The position numbers and the translations under genes were made by a program. The notes beneath the pieces were generated by a model. It saw nothing but the letters and a program-made list of their open reading frames with translations, did not search any database and was not told the DNA's origin. A stretch of 64,000 nt of DNA from Sordaria brevicollis (taxonomy: Eukaryota > Ascomycota > Sordariomycetes > Sordariales > Sordariaceae). The first letter of the stretch is position 1, and the number at the start of each line of letters is the position of its first letter. Location of the stretch: contig JAUTDP010000015.1 in assembly GCA_033439795.1 (NCBI GenBank), positions 186,001 to 250,000 of the forward strand, given 5' to 3'. Below are positions 23,080 to 37,865 of this stretch, in pieces.

Positions 23080-24729
23080 TGTGTAGGGAAGTTTAGAGCT
23101 TGAGGGCGCTCTAGGTCGTTGAAGTGGTCATGAAGATGGTGGATTTGTATAAGAATGCTGTGTGGGAAGCTATATGTCTGTTCCCCAGAGTCAAGGAAGC
23201 TGGACGTGTATATTGGTCGAAAAAATTGAGGAGATAGAACACGAGGGGTAGTAGAGATATCCCTCCGGCGTTACGGAACCCAAAGTGGTAGACCGAACGT
23301 GGTACAGGTAACGTCTACATGCAAGTACGACTTTGGGGGAGATCTAAAAATAAGGATATGGAGTGAAGAACGGGTGGCACACGTGGTGTTGCTTCTTAGA
23401 ACAGAAAGGGCATTACTATGTAGAGGTAGGTTACCAGCAGCAGCAGAGAGAGTACCCACCTTCAAACCCGGGGCATTCTTGGTGGTATCACGAGATTCGA
23501 TGGGCCAAGGACCGGCATCCTGGGATTCGTTTACAGGTGAACCTGTCTCCCATGACTTGAGATGGTTCATATAAAGAGTAATGTCACTGTTACCGTGGCG
23601 TCTCTTTCCCTCTATGGTTTGTCATCAAGTTGGGTAGCTGGGGTCGGGTTCAGAGTAGGATGGATACCTTACCTACCGAGCTGTCCCTAAACTGATGGAT
23701 TTCCGGGAATCGGAAAGTTTGACTCGTTGTATGGCCATGTGGCGGGGAAGAAACTTGAGGAGTAGAAGGGGGAACAGAAAGAGCAGATGCCGTCACTCGA
23801 CCGGTCATGCGGGTTTGTCCCCAATTCCCGGGCATCTTGACCCTTAGGAGGGTCCTTCAACTCCAGCTCCGAGAACTCCATGTCATTGTCGATTGGGGAG
23901 GTGGACAAGGACCCGGATAACGGCCATCTTGATTGACTGGAAAGAAACCCCTGGTATTGGATTGGAGCTGTAGCAGTTTAATATAGGTTTCCCCGGAAGC
24001 GGAAGGTGATACAGCCTAAATACCATAACCCGTATCTTGGGTAGTGGTCAACAGCTTTGGTGGTTGACGAGTGGTGAAGACGGAAAAGCAGAAGGGTTAC
24101 AGCTTCGAGCGGGGGAATGTTGGACTGCCCATTGCGAAGTTGGAGGATATGAATCTACCGACAGATGGGAATTGGGGGAGCATGTCGGGTTTGAGGTGGG
24201 TTGACAGCTGTCACTGGTGCATGATCTCTTTCCCGTTAACATCTGTGCCCAGTTTCTGGTCCGGAATGGCGGTATCCCAACCCCACGGTATCCCCATTGT
24301 TTCTTCATGTTCTGTTACTGGGGCAAGCTGTGTTTTGTCAGTCTGGTGCTTTGACCTCTTGGGACCCCAATGAGAACCCCATTCCCCCGAACTTCGACTT
24401 GATCACTAGGAGTTACTGTCCGCTATCAGACCTATTAACGATCAGTATTGTCAAGAGAGAAGAGCTCTCTGGGATTGACCATGTTTGCAAATAACCCGGC
24501 TGGACACGAGCCGTACGCTTGGGCGGAACTCCAATGCCACGTTTAAACAACTCCGGGGAGGCAGACCCTTTTTATGTCGCCATGACATATGTAACACTTG
24601 AACTATCGTGTGCTGGTATCTCAATCGACTAGTGACAGGAAAATCGCTATCAGAAAATTCGTTCGAACTCGTGCTTTTCCATCATCTGGTAACACGTCAA
24701 TCACTCTTCACTCTCTCCCTACCTGCCCC
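23080..24729. other. Intergenic between esterase promoter and MFS 3' end
   Basis: 1.65 kb. The left part is the promoter of the esterase and the right part the 3' flank of the permease gene. Only small, overlapping open frames without recognisable motifs are seen. Confidence 0.45.
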
Positions 24730-26340
24730 TCAAAGCCTGAATAACCGGACCTCCTGTCCATTAGCTTCGCGAAGAAGCTTCTTGTTCTTGTAGCCATACC
24801 AGACACGGAGCGCAGCTGCTCCCGCCGAAACCATGAGAAGCATCCCAGCATTGGTCCAATGACCAGTGGGATATCCTTCCGAGGCCTCCTCTTTCGGGTA
24901 GATCCAAACACCGGGGATCTGGCCGATGCCGCCCCCGACACTGACATTGATAGCAATTGCTAGGCCTACCGAAGCCGTACTGTAGACATTGGATGAAAGC
25001 CATCCCAGCATGGGTGGAATGCATGCAAAGGAACCTGCTGATGCAAGGATGAGGCATCCATATCTGTGTTGGTAGGCGTCTACTGGTAATGTTACCAACG
25101 CGATAAAGCCTACGGCACCGATGAGTGCAAAGATGGAGCTGTGAATACCGCGGGCATTGAAGTGGTCCGCCGAATAAGAGACAACAATTTGTGTCACTAG
25201 AGAAGTCAGTGGTGTTCAGAGGGTGGAGGTATAGGAAGACTAACCATAAGCCACCGCATAAGGCGGAACACTCATCAACTGAGCTCGGAGATCTTTGTAC
25301 CCAAGACCTGCAGTGATGGAAGGTGTGAACAAGGACAACGAGCTGAAAGGAACCGAGACTCCAAAGTAGATGAGGTAGTGCCCGTACAGTCTCCAGTCTG
25401 TTAAGGTTGTCTTGGCGTCGTTCCATGTCATACTGCGATGGTGTCTCTTGCTCCCTTCTACTTTGAGTCGAGCCAAGGCAATCTCACGCTGTCTTCCTTT
25501 GAGATGTTCCTCCGGGTAGTCCGGAAGGAAGAACAGGACAAAGAGCGACGAGACGCAGGAGGGCGCGCCTTCTATGATGAAAAGCCAGCGCCAGGCAGAT
25601 AGTCCACTTGCGCCGTTCATATGGCCAATACCGTAGGCAATTGCGCCGCCGAAAGCACCGGCGAGGGTAGCACTGGCAAGAATGGAGGCCACTCTGACAC
25701 TACGCTCGTCCGACTTGTACCAGAAGGTCAGATAGTAGACCAATCTGTTTGTTCACGATGGTCAGCACTGGGTCCTGATAGAGTTTGAGGAGAGTACCAA
25801 CCCAGGAAATAGACCAGCTTCAGAAGCGCCAAGGATAAACCTCACGGCTGCCATGGACGAAAAGTTCTGGACACCACCGAGGCCCATCGTTATGGCACCC
25901 CAGGAGAACATGAGAAATGCGATCCATCGCGAAGGCCGCAGTTTCTTGAGGAGGATGTTGGATGGAACTTCGAAGATGGCATACGCCACCAGGAACACCA
26001 TCAAGGCAATGTTGAACTGGTACTGGGTGGAATTTGTCTCGGTCTGCATGTCATTTTTCGTGGTGGAGTTGAGGATTCGGGCATTGCCGATATTAGAACG
26101 GTCGAGATAGCAGAGGAAGTAGATGCCGGCGCAAAGTGGTAGAATGGTCAAGTCTTGTTTCCGTAACAGGGCTCTTTCCTCAGCTGCGGTATACTCGAAA
26201 GTTGGGGTGAGCTGGCAACTGAAGTCAGCAAGTGTTGCGAAGTGTTTGATGGGTCTGCTCACCTCATTGTTTCTGCTAACCTCAACCTCGTCCAACTGCT
26301 TTTCCTTGTCGAGATCCGGATCTTCGATTGAGCGAGACAT
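24730..26340 (-). CDS. MFS transporter, allantoate permease (DAL5/anion:cation symporter) type
   Basis: Plasma-membrane transporter of 484 residues. Exons 26340-26263, 26211-25802, 25744-25245 and 25196-24730, phases consistent. The start at 26340 gives an acidic cytoplasmic N-terminus. The signature LCYLDRSNIGNAR in the first membrane segment and its loop is characteristic of the anion:cation symporter family that contains yeast Dal5 and fungal nicotinate/pantothenate permeases. About 12 hydrophobic segments follow, with a central hydrophilic loop (PDYPEEHLKG...). The first intron is 51 bp, a multiple of three, and open in frame, so retention would only add 17 residues. The third exon starts after a slightly atypical GTTGGT donor. 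The carried substrate (an organic acid or vitamin-like anion) is inferred from the family only. Confidence 0.9.
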
Positions 26341-27556
26341 GGTGATTGAAACAAGCTCAGCTCTGCAAGATGCCGTACTGAGTGGTGCTTTCGGGTTGTA
26401 AGAGTGTAGATGGCCGGTCCGAAGCTCGATGGACTTGCTTGTTGATAAGGACCCGAGAAGCGGCAAAGGAAGCATGCACTCAACCTCATGCCGGCTGATG
26501 TGTGCATTACACAGGCCCATGTGAGCTCCTCAAGCCCGGTCTGCATGTCTGCAGCTTCTGGTGAGACATGATTGGATCCTTTTCGGAAAGATGTGTTGGA
26601 TGGTTGCGACAGTCAGTGTCTCCCAGATCAACAGATCAGATTGTGTCACCGTCGCCATCACCATCAGGGTCCTCCGATGTCCCATCTGTTGGGCTCAGAC
26701 ATGGAGAGGGTCATGGCCATGCTGATCAGCATAGAGACATTGTTGCGCTTTGGATGTTGAGGTCGGGGTTACATTGCTGGATTTCGGGTTGGAGGGTATC
26801 GTGGACTGGGAACAAATTACAGGCCCGTCAGATTCGGAGTTGAGGGGCTGGTCGAGGTCAGAAATTTGGGGACGAACTGGAGGAGTGGAAGAAAAAAAAA
26901 GAGAAAGGCCAGACTTCCATGTTAAAATCCGTCAGGGCTTGGGGAAAGTCCAAAGTACAAGGAAGACAAATAGCGCTCAGGTACCCGTCCGTGCAGTCAA
27001 CATAGTAGATTGCTACCTCGGCCCTTATCTTTAACATCAATGCGGCAAGTTGCGGAGACGTTGAGGATGGATGAGAGTCTCTTCAAACCCGACTGACCGA
27101 GGCTTTCCATATTCTCAGCAAAGGACCGTCAAGTGACCTTGGGGACGGAAAGTGCATACCTTTCGGATCTGCAGCTGCTGTACTGCACCTTCCTCGTATG
27201 TGCCGCGCTCTTCTGCAACAGCCTGCATGTAATTTCCCCGGCCTTTCTTCTCACATCGTCATGCGGAAAGAACCAACTGCGACTTCAATCTCTGGCGGTC
27301 GATTTTAACTCGTCCATCTCGGAACCGCAATATGGAGGCGCATTCGGCAGTTGTAACACTGGTTCCCGACGGAACAACAGCAGTCCAGATTGGGTGTTGT
27401 CGATATTGCAACGTTGGATCCCGCCCATGGTCACTCCTTCAGTATCTGGGGTTTGCGGCAGACTCTCTTCCCCAGACAACCCTGCGATACTCTAGTATGG
27501 TCAACATGATCAAGGTAAATCCAGTTCCCTTATGATAAGCAAAAACTAACAGCCTC
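26341..27556. other. Intergenic, promoter of the MFS gene
   Basis: 1.2 kb between the permease start and the mannosidase 3' end. No gene, repeat or RNA is recognised. Confidence 0.45.
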
Positions 27557-29506
<1,950 letters not shown>

Positions 29507-30664
29507 GGTGAGTTGCTGGGTGAGGGTCTTGTCGATTTTGACGTAGATTTTGATGTTGCCCGTGTTATCGACCGTAATTCTGGCCGCGATGTTGCCAGAG
29601 GTTGTTATCGTTGTGCTGCCCGCAGCGGATGTTGATGCTTAGCAGGCCGTACTGCCGCTTATGTTGATGCACCGTGTGCGACCATATAGTGACTTTTGTT
29701 GTCGCCTTTCCCCCTTTACCAGCGGTTTGATGTTTTTAGTATCCAAACGAGCTTGATTGATGATGATGAAGAAGAAGCAGAAGAAGAAGACAAAACTCCT
29801 GATGATGAAACAATTCAAGAAATTGAATGAGATGCAAAAGTGAAGTTAACATTCTGTCTCAAACGACAGACAACCATCAAGAACTGTCACGGAAAAAGAA
29901 CCCCTGAGAAACCCACCCAATTACAGATTCAGCGTTAGTGGACGTGGTGCCGCCGAGCGCCACAGGCATTGTTTCGGTTATTCATTGACCACTCAGCTGC
30001 TGTGAATCCCGCCAAAGACTGTTCGAAGCGCACAGTATCACGCTCAAGTATTGCAGCATGTCTCACAGTGCCTGGTGCCAAGGCGGGTAAAAAGAGCTGT
30101 CAATCTTTGGCGATGCAACGGTGGAAAGATTGGCGAGATGTTGGCGAGAGTGGGTGAGGAACTGGCGATGTTTGAAAGTTGTAGGGCTGGGAGTAGGGCT
30201 GGGATAAAGTTGACTGAGCCGGACAGAAATAGAAGCAAACGTGTGGGGTGGGGGAGAGGGGAGATGAGGATTTACTGTAGATCATTTCGGAATATCGCGA
30301 CATGGGAGAAATGTCGGGAGGCTTTTAGCCTGACAACGAACAACTTCCATTATTCTAAGCTTCCATCGGCCTTCTTGGAGCAGCTCAAAACATGAAGGTT
30401 AGATTCATCTTCTCGTTGTTGTAAAAATTTGTCCAAACCGAATGAAAGCCTTCATGTCACAATGATTTAACAGACCCAGTGACTTGTCCATTTATCTGGA
30501 CCAAAGCATCCATTGTTCCAGACTCTACATCCATCGGCCCTCCTAGCAGTCCTAGGCACTTCCTCTCCGACCGATTGATTTCCTCCAGCTCCAACAACCT
30601 CCCTTCTTCTTCTTCTCTCCTCCCGTATAACCAAAGAACCAAGCAGTAAAACCTCCCTCATCTT
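29507..30664. other. Intergenic, promoter of the mannosidase
   Basis: About 1.16 kb upstream of the mannosidase and 3' of the small secreted protein gene. It contains a GAAGAAGAAGCAGAAG purine tract near 29767. No gene is recognised. Confidence 0.45.
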
Positions 30665-31441
30665 TCAGATCGCCCCATCAAAACACCCCACACTCCCCGG
30701 CCTATCCTGTCCATACTCCAACCCCGTCGCTCCATCCACAAACCTCAACTTCCCACACTCAGCCAACAACTCAATCCTCGCACAATTACTCGGCAAACTA
30801 ATCGTCCCATCCAAACTCGCCATGGCGAACCTAACAGGGTACTGCGGCCTGGTATAAACCGGATCCGTCTCATTGCAGACTACAAAGCTGCCCCTTTGAT
30901 ACAACTCGGGCGCCTCATCGTTCGTCACCGGCGACCCGGGAGAGGTAGCTTCCTGGCCCTCGGGCGAGTTGACGCCTGCCCCGGATACAAACAGGCGGGG
31001 GTGGCCAGCGGGACTGGAGATGGAGAGGGTGGGTGTGGAAAGGCCAAAGAAGATACCCAGGTATAAAACGGTGGGGAAGTCAGTGTCGTAGGCCCCGGAT
31101 AGGCGGATGGAAAGGGGGAAGGGGTTGGAGTCATCTAGAGAAATACCGCCGGTGGAGTTTTGGTAGTAGATTTGGTGTGGCGAGCCGGTTGTGGAAGAAG
31201 TGTTGGGTTTGGCGAGGACGGCGGTGCTTTGGCCGGCGCCGACGTGGACGCCGCGGAGGGACCAGTGGTTGATGTCGTCTAGGAACAAGTTGTGGGCCAT
31301 GTCTGGGTCGGTGAGGTTGGCGACGAGGGCGAAGCCGGTGGCGGTGGAGGTGGGAGGGAGTTGGGAGTCGGAGTGGTCGAGATGGTGAGGGGTGGCGGAT
31401 GTGAGCGTGGCCGCGAGGGCGAGAAGGGCCGTGGTGAACAT
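30665..31441 (-). CDS. Small secreted protein of unknown function
   Basis: Single-exon gene for 258 residues. The N-terminus MFTTALLALAATLTSATP is a clear signal peptide. The mature part begins near TGFALVANLTDPD and has several N-x-S/T sites, a few cysteines (VVCNE, NCARI, AECGKL, VGCFD) and a predicted beta-rich composition. The TGFALVANLTD opening and the cysteine placement resemble fungal secreted proteins annotated with the domain of unknown function DUF7907; this is from memory and not verified. No catalytic motif is seen. It is a candidate wall-associated or secreted protein. Confidence 0.8.
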   Translation of the reverse strand: MFTTALLALAATLTSATPHHLDHSDSQLPPTSTATGFALVANLTDPDMAHNLFLDDINHWSLRGVHVGAGQSTAVLAKPNTSSTTGSPHQIYYQNSTGGISLDDSNPFPLSIRLSGAYDTDFPTVLYLGIFFGLSTPTLSISSPAGHPRLFVSGAGVNSPEGQEATSPGSPVTNDEAPELYQRGSFVVCNETDPVYTRPQYPVRFAMASLDGTISLPSNCARIELLAECGKLRFVDGATGLEYGQDRPGSVGCFDGAI

Positions 31442-32650
31442 GTTGGCTGTGTCTGGATGGTCTTGTGGTGTTGACGAGGGTGGTGAAAGGTCAGTCTTGG
31501 TGATGGAGTCAACTTGCGCTGTCTGACTTGCTGAACAAAGGCAAGCTCACACACGAGGTATGTGAAAAGAGATACTGCTTTATATCATGATCACGGATGT
31601 TAGCAGGCCCACATAGATCTACCTTGCTATCTTTTGAGATGCGGTTCTTCAAGGCCCGGTACCACGAGTCTTGCGCCCGAAAGGATCCAACATGGTGATG
31701 GCGCCCAGCGTCGGTGAACGAGTGTCATTCCTTCATCACTTGAGGAAAGAATAAACGCGCCAATGGAATCTTTCCGGCCGGATGATTTCGACTCTTGCCG
31801 CAATGTTCATCGCTGGCGGGACCGATGAGTATAAAATACCCTGATTTTGGAGCCATTCGAGCTGAAAAGAGGCAACCATGATGGTGGACGGCACCGGAGA
31901 GACGACGTGGTCAAATCGTCACTTCCTCTTCGTAGTTTCATTGGCGCATTTCTCGCAACTGCGTAACAATCTTTCCGTGATGATCTGGCCCCTGAGGTAA
32001 CAACTTCTTTTGTGCTCTCAATAAGATCGGAATTCGGGGATGACGAGACAGGTCATCGCCGGCGATTCGGGAGCGAGAGTTCTTCTGTCATTGCGGCCGG
32101 GAATATTCCATCCTCCTTCGGTGGCTTCTTGTTGTGTAGTCGTAAAACCTTGAGGGTCACATTTTTGGTGTTTTGTCTCAGGTACTTTTTTCCGTCTCGG
32201 AGATTTGGAAATGAGGTGGAAGGTGAAAATAATGGAGCAATGGCACAAGATTTGAGACTGGTGACAGGAAGAGACAGGATGACAGCTGTCGGAGCACTGA
32301 CAGCTGGTCAATGCGCTGTCATCTTAACTTGGCAAGCGGGGCAGTTATGCATAAACGGCACTAGTGCGCTAACAGTTCAAGTCGCAAAACCTCCCTACGA
32401 CTGTTAGTGCAAGCATAAAAGTGCATATGCGGGTCAACATCCACTAATTGGACTAGCATTGCCGGCCGAAAGTCAAGCCAAGACGCTAGCATTCAACGTC
32501 GTCGTGGATTCGCACGCGCCCGCATCGTCCAGCTTACTTTTGTGTTTGTTGATTCTCTCAAGTTTGACAAAACATCACCACTGGTTTATGTTGGCGCGGG
32601 AGTGCAAGCGGTGAAGTTTACTGAACGACATGACGCGAAACCAATGAAAC
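31442..32650. other. Divergent promoter region
   Basis: About 1.2 kb between the starts of two divergent genes (small secreted protein, minus; large Pro/Gln-rich protein, plus). No RNA gene, repeat or conserved ORF is recognised. A single intergenic region of this size could serve both promoters. Confidence 0.5.
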
Positions 32651-35600
32651 ATGGCAGGCACACACGCGACAGCCATGGAACCTTCTACGACAGACCGCCA
32701 ACCGGACCAGGACACAATGGACTCTGCAAATTCGGAAAAGTCAAAGACACCAGCTGAGGCCAAGGACACTCAGGACCCTGCCACCGAGACTCAACCGGGA
32801 GAAGACCCCGAAAACGATACAGACTCTCTCTTTGATGGAGAAACACCAGCATTCGAGTCTGTAGCTCCGACTCCTGCTCCAGTTCAGCCCCAACATCAAG
32901 ACGACGATGAGGACGGTGAAGGGCCTGAAGCTCAGCCTCAGTCCAAATCAACATCACTCGCGCCTGAAATCCAACCTCAAACTCAGTCTGAGAACCAACC
33001 CGAGACTCAGAATGAAAGTCAACAACCACCTCAGCCAGCCCAGACCAGTCCGGCTCCTGATCAACGTCGACCCTCAACGGCAAGCTCATCAGATTCCGAC
33101 TTATCCTCAATAGGACCTACTCCATGGAAGGGCCCAAAGACCAAGACCAATTCCAGCAACGGACCACCACCGGGACATCCCGATTCTAGCACCACTACTA
33201 ACGGCCCTTCATCGCGTCAACCCAACACCAACAGTACCACGAACAACGCCCCTCCACCAAGCCATCCTAACCCTAACAACACTCCTCACCATGGCCCTCC
33301 ACCCGGACATCAACCCGGACATCCACCCGGACCTCACCCGGGCTATCAACCTGGACCTCAACATGGACCTCAACATGGGTACCAACCCGGACCTCAAACT
33401 GGATATCATTCCAATGTTCAGCCCCGGCCAGTACCAAGCCCTCACCCCAACGGAATCTACGGAGCTTATGGCCAGCCACCACCAGATCCAGGCCCCAAGC
33501 CTATGCCTCCTGCACCCGCTGTCCATGGACCCTTCACATACGATAAGGACGGCTTCAAGGCCTTGGGCTTCAGGCGGGAGACACCGTACAACCTCAACAT
33601 GATTATGCGTGACCCCAATGCCGCTCCTCCCATCGAACCCGTTGCCAAAGCTTGGTTCCACGCCCAACTGATACACTACGGCATTCCCGTCAAGACGCCG
33701 CCTCATAGCCAAGAGCCTCTTCCTCATGACTTGTTCTACGCCCTGGACAATGCCCTGCGCACACAAACCATCAGAGAAGGCAAGAACCCGCCTGCCGACA
33801 TCTTGACCATCGAGGACAACCTCAGGAGACAGTTCAAGGCCATCTACAAACAGTACAAGGAGGCCTACAGCTACTGGGAACAGCAGAACTTTGCACGGTG
33901 CGCCACCCCGACCGACGAGATCAACTGCAGCCTCGACCTTTTCATGGCCAAGTACTTCCTCAAGGGTGTCAAGGGTCGACCCGATCCCAGAAAAACTCGG
34001 TGGCCTATCATCTTGCAGAAGCTGAATGACTATGACGGCACGCGAAAGGTTGTCAAGGCTGTCCCTGGGTTGCGGTCTCACATGATGCCGCTCTGGTCCG
34101 TCATCTGCTGGGAAGAGTACGGCATCGAGAGAGCCATCGAGGAAGCCTTTGCCAGCATTGCCGCCTCTCATCCCTCAATAACCATCCACGTACCGACCAT
34201 GGAAGCCCACTTCCACATCGACTACTTCCTTTCCAAGTACTGGCTTACCGGCCTGTACGGACGTCCCATGCCCATGTTGACCCAAGAACCCATCACCATC
34301 GAAGGCTGGTTCGGCGGGCCCGACATCCGCAACATCCTCACCCAAGCCGTCCTCCGCGTTCCCGATCTTCGCGTGTGGGCCTTCATCGGCAACGGCATCG
34401 ACAAAACGGTCATCGGCTGGGGCGACAAGCCCTTCCAAGTAATCGAACACCTGCGCGTGTCATCCATGCACCAACAAGCCGCCAGCACCGCCGTCCAAAG
34501 GGCCGAAATCCAAGGTAGCCCGACCTGGGAACTCGCCCTTCGACCACACTTCCACCTCTGCCAGGTAAAAGCCGACCTCCTGACAGCCAACCCGCAACAA
34601 GCGTACGAACCCTTCGAAATCGAAGAGTTAGTCGGCTCCTGGCTCGTCCAATGCCCCGCCCTCGAAAACGGCGGCTGGGGCGGTCGCCCGGGAGAAATGA
34701 CAATCGACATCCTCAACTGGCCCGTCGACAGCTACGGCCTGGTAGCATCCATAAACCTCAAAGTCGCTTTAGGAACCATGATCCTCGCCCGCTCCGAACG
34801 CTCCCTCGACGATCTTTCTTCTTACCTCCTCCACGACCCCGAAGTCCTCCCCCACATCCCGCACCAAAAACGGCGTCGCGGCGCAGCCGCCGGTGATGAT
34901 TTCTACGTCGAGTACCCACCCCGCCGGCGCTCCCCCTACGAGCCCGTCCCTCCCCTGCGGATATTCTTCGACTGGATCGGTCGCAGAGCCGGGGAATTTG
35001 ACGTGGAACTCGACATGGATCCGGCCAATAGGAATCGCGGGTGGGTAGATATCGACATGAACAATAAAGTTTTTGGCAAAGGGTGGTTGAGATATACGAA
35101 ATTCTTTGGGAAGGATAACCCCGTGGCGTTTAGCATGTATAAGGTGCAGGATCAGCCGCAGAGGATGCCGGAGCAGTGGAGTAATTTTAGGCCGAAGGTG
35201 GTGACGATGCAGATGCGGGAGAGGCAGATGGGGAGGGTGATTGCGCAGGCGAGGAGGGGTGGGGAGGGGGGCAGGGGCAGTTGGGGCAGCAGCAGCAGCA
35301 GCAGACGGATGGGATGATGAACGGTGCGAGGATACACCCGCAGTACCAGCAGGAGCGGCAGCAGTTGAATGGGACGGCCTCGGGGAATAATACTCCGAGG
35401 ATACACCCGCAGTACCAGCAGGAGCGGCAGTACCAGCAACAACAGCAGCAACAACAACAACACCCGCAGTACCAGCAGGAGCGGCAACAACAGCAGCAGC
35501 AACGGGCACCACCACCGCCCGGCGTATCACTCCCACCACAACCGCCGCCTCAGCCACAGCCACCCCCACCAGCACCAGCACCAGCAAGACCGCCGGTCCA

Positions 35601-36144
35601 TGAGTCAGAGTCAGAGTCAGAGTCAGAGTCAGAGTCAGAGGAGGGGGGGAGACAACAAGGACTCTCTGGAGAAGAGGCTCAAGAACAACAAACACAGGAG
35701 AAGGAACAAGGAAGGGGGGAACAAGAAAAGGGACCAGAAGAAATGGAACAAGAAAAGGAACCCCAGGAAAAAGGGAAGAAGAAGAAGCAGCAACCAGAAA
35801 GGGACGCCCAAGAGGGACATGGAGAGAGTCAAGACCAAGATGAAGAGGAAGAGGATGATCACCAGGATGACCAGGAGACCTATGGGACACCAGCTGAAGA
35901 AGCATCGCCATCGGCACCATCGGCACCATCAGTTCCATCCGCTCCGGACGGGAAGGGACAGCAAAACGAACTTGACAGACCACCGGGACAAAAGGAGGGG
36001 AACGAGCTGGATGATGGTCGAGGCGAGCGGGAGGGTGATCAAGAGGAAGAGGAAGGAGAAGATGAGGAATGGGAGGACGTGGATGATGAACGAAATGAAG
36101 AGGAAACCCCGGAAGAGAAACCGGGGCCTTCAGCCGCTTCATAG
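32651..36144 (+). CDS. Large hypothetical protein, low-complexity ends (1-nt frameshift near C-terminal third)
   Basis: Function not recognised. The first frame (32651-35317, 888 codons) has an acidic, Gln/Pro-rich N-terminus, a tandem region of PGH/PGP repeats (about residues 175-280), then a globular, Trp/Tyr-rich part (about 295-860). Within the globular part, two successive segments look related: KYFLKGVKGRPDPR and KYWLTGLYGRPMPM, each followed by a similar helix-like stretch. The frame ends soon after the G6 run 35266-35271. The next frame continues for 287 codons with Gln-rich QQER repeats, a (SE)n tract and a strongly acidic tail ending EEKPGPSAAS. One extra G would join them into 1164 residues. 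The alternative overlapping basic frame (to 36199) looks like a shadow. It is unclear whether the start is the first Met or the MEPSTT nine codons later. Confidence 0.72.
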
Positions 36145-37599
36145 GACGGACGTTGCCTTTGAGGCTAGAGGTATGATCATGGTGCATGGGGCTGGGTGAA
36201 GTAGGTAGTTAGGCCATTGTCGGGAAAAAGTTTTAGCAACTAGCGACATGTTTTTTTGTTTTACCAAAAAGTCATCATATTGGTTGTAACTTTTGTCACA
36301 TCATTTCTCTTCTTTCCAGATTTTGAGAAACGCGCGCGCGATGTCCCCAGTAGTTGGATCTGGTGATGTCGAGTAGATATTATGACGGGATGTTGGTTAT
36401 GATATGTTGATGTGGCTAATGTATAAGTGGAAAAATACAGTGCTATCGCCAGGAAGCCCGCGTCGTTGGTTCGACTGGACGTGCCGCTTCGTGCAGTGTT
36501 GCGGTCTGCCGCGTCTTGGATGGTACCGGGCGACGTCTCTACGAAAATACCAGAGGCGTCCCGCGGATACAGGGAGCTGAACTCGTTTTTCTTGTCCCGT
36601 GTACATGACCGAGCGTGTACGGGACAGGACAAGAAGCGGTTATCAACTAATCACCCATCTGCACCGGCGTCCTATGGTAAGCGCACGGCCCGACAATATC
36701 AGTTCTCGCCAACCACCCGTCCAGGGCCATAAAGCCATTATTCTCCCAACCAACTCATTCCCAACTACCAGCAGTTTCCTTTTCTTCAAACCGAACAACC
36801 GCCGTCTGAATTTGTCCTCTTCCCACTACATATACTTCACCTTCTAGTTCGCTCCAACAGTAACGCCGCCAACATATTGAGACTTCCTCCTCACGCTCAC
36901 GCAATTTCCAACCGGAGGGTCCTTTCACGAGTTCTCAACCGCCCAACATGCCTCTACGATGTTGTGTCTCTACAATGTTTTGCAACTTCCGCTCAACCTT
37001 TGTTGTTATCCTCGCTTCAATATCTGTTGGCGTTGGATAGGCTCAGGAACCAACATTGGATAGGTGGATAACGGGCTTCATTTGGGATCGGTACGGTAAG
37101 GAGCAACGAGATGGGCTGAAGGTTGGGTCTAGGTCTAGAAACGCCCTGTGAGTGGCATCTTTTTCCACTTTCTGACACAGCTGCTAACTGGGTTTTTTTC
37201 ACAGTGACGGCTTTCCTCTCATCGTTATTGCAGCCTCCGGGGCGATATCACAGTTGGGCTAATGGGCGGTTAGGGACTTCGACAGTGAACACTTGCTCTT
37301 GAGCCAGTTAGTTGGTTCCGTGTTCAGAGCGTGCTCTTTGAACAGCCCGATGTTGGTATGCGTACCTTTACCAAAGTCTAGATCGTGTAACGGCATGATG
37401 GATTCGATCATGGCCGACGAGAGGTCGGAAGGGGTATAAGAGCTCGCCCTCATACTCTCTTCTCGAGGTTATCAGGAGCAGAGCAGACATTCACAACTAG
37501 ACCTGCCTAACAACCAAAGCAACCAAAGCAACCAAGTCCACAGCCAGTCAACCAATCCAACCAAGACCCATCCTTCCAACTTGAAGCACTACCTCAGCC
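36145..37599. other. Intergenic, promoter of the interrupted gene
   Basis: About 1.45 kb. The final 150 bp before 37600 contain repeated CAACCAA units (about 37507-37560), a typical A/C-rich fungal leader. No other feature is recognised, and base composition is normal up to the gene. Confidence 0.5.
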
Positions 37600-37788
37600 A
37601 TGGCCTCATCCTCCGCACGCCCCTTTCTCGCCCACAGCGGCGAAAACTTCGGCCTCTTTACTTCCGAGGACGTCGCTCGGTCAGCCGTCTGGCGCTGCTA
37701 CCCGCAGAAAATCATGAAGACCGGTACTTCCGAGTTCCGCGACCATCCTCGCACCATCGCTTTCACCATTGACGTCCCCATTCCCGAG

Positions 37789-37845
37789 TCCTCCTCCTCC
37801 TCCTCCTCCTCCTCCTCCTCCTCCTCCTCCTCCTCCTCCTCCTCC
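37789..37845 (+). repeat. (TCC)19 microsatellite encoding polyserine
   Basis: Nineteen uninterrupted TCC codons in frame, giving 19 serines in the interrupted host protein. The tract ends 12 bp before the target-site duplication of the inserted element. Such a repeat is expected to vary in length between strains. Confidence 0.95.
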
Positions 37846-37857
37846 GGTGATCCCAAT

Positions 37858-37865
37858 ATTAACAA
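37858..37865 (+). repeat. Target-site duplication, left copy (ATTAACAA)
   Basis: The 8 bp directly before the left terminal inverted repeat. The identical 8 bp follow the right terminal inverted repeat at 50317-50324. Both copies are host coding sequence. Confidence 0.95.

Noticed and set aside
26212..26262. 17 in-frame codons in the MFS gene as coding
   Set aside because: GTGAGC donor, a TGCTGAC branch site and a CAG acceptor fit a 51-bp intron; because it is a multiple of three, retention cannot be excluded from sequence alone.
34769..36187. 472-codon minus-strand ORF with Val/Leu-rich repeats
   Set aside because: It is antisense to the repetitive, acidic and Gln-rich end of the large plus-strand gene; its composition is a by-product.
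35369..36199. Basic Ser/Asn/Lys/Arg-rich ORF overlapping the 3' end of the large gene
   Set aside because: It is the shifted frame of the Gln-rich/acidic tail; the acidic frame follows on from the main ORF by a single-base correction and ends sensibly.
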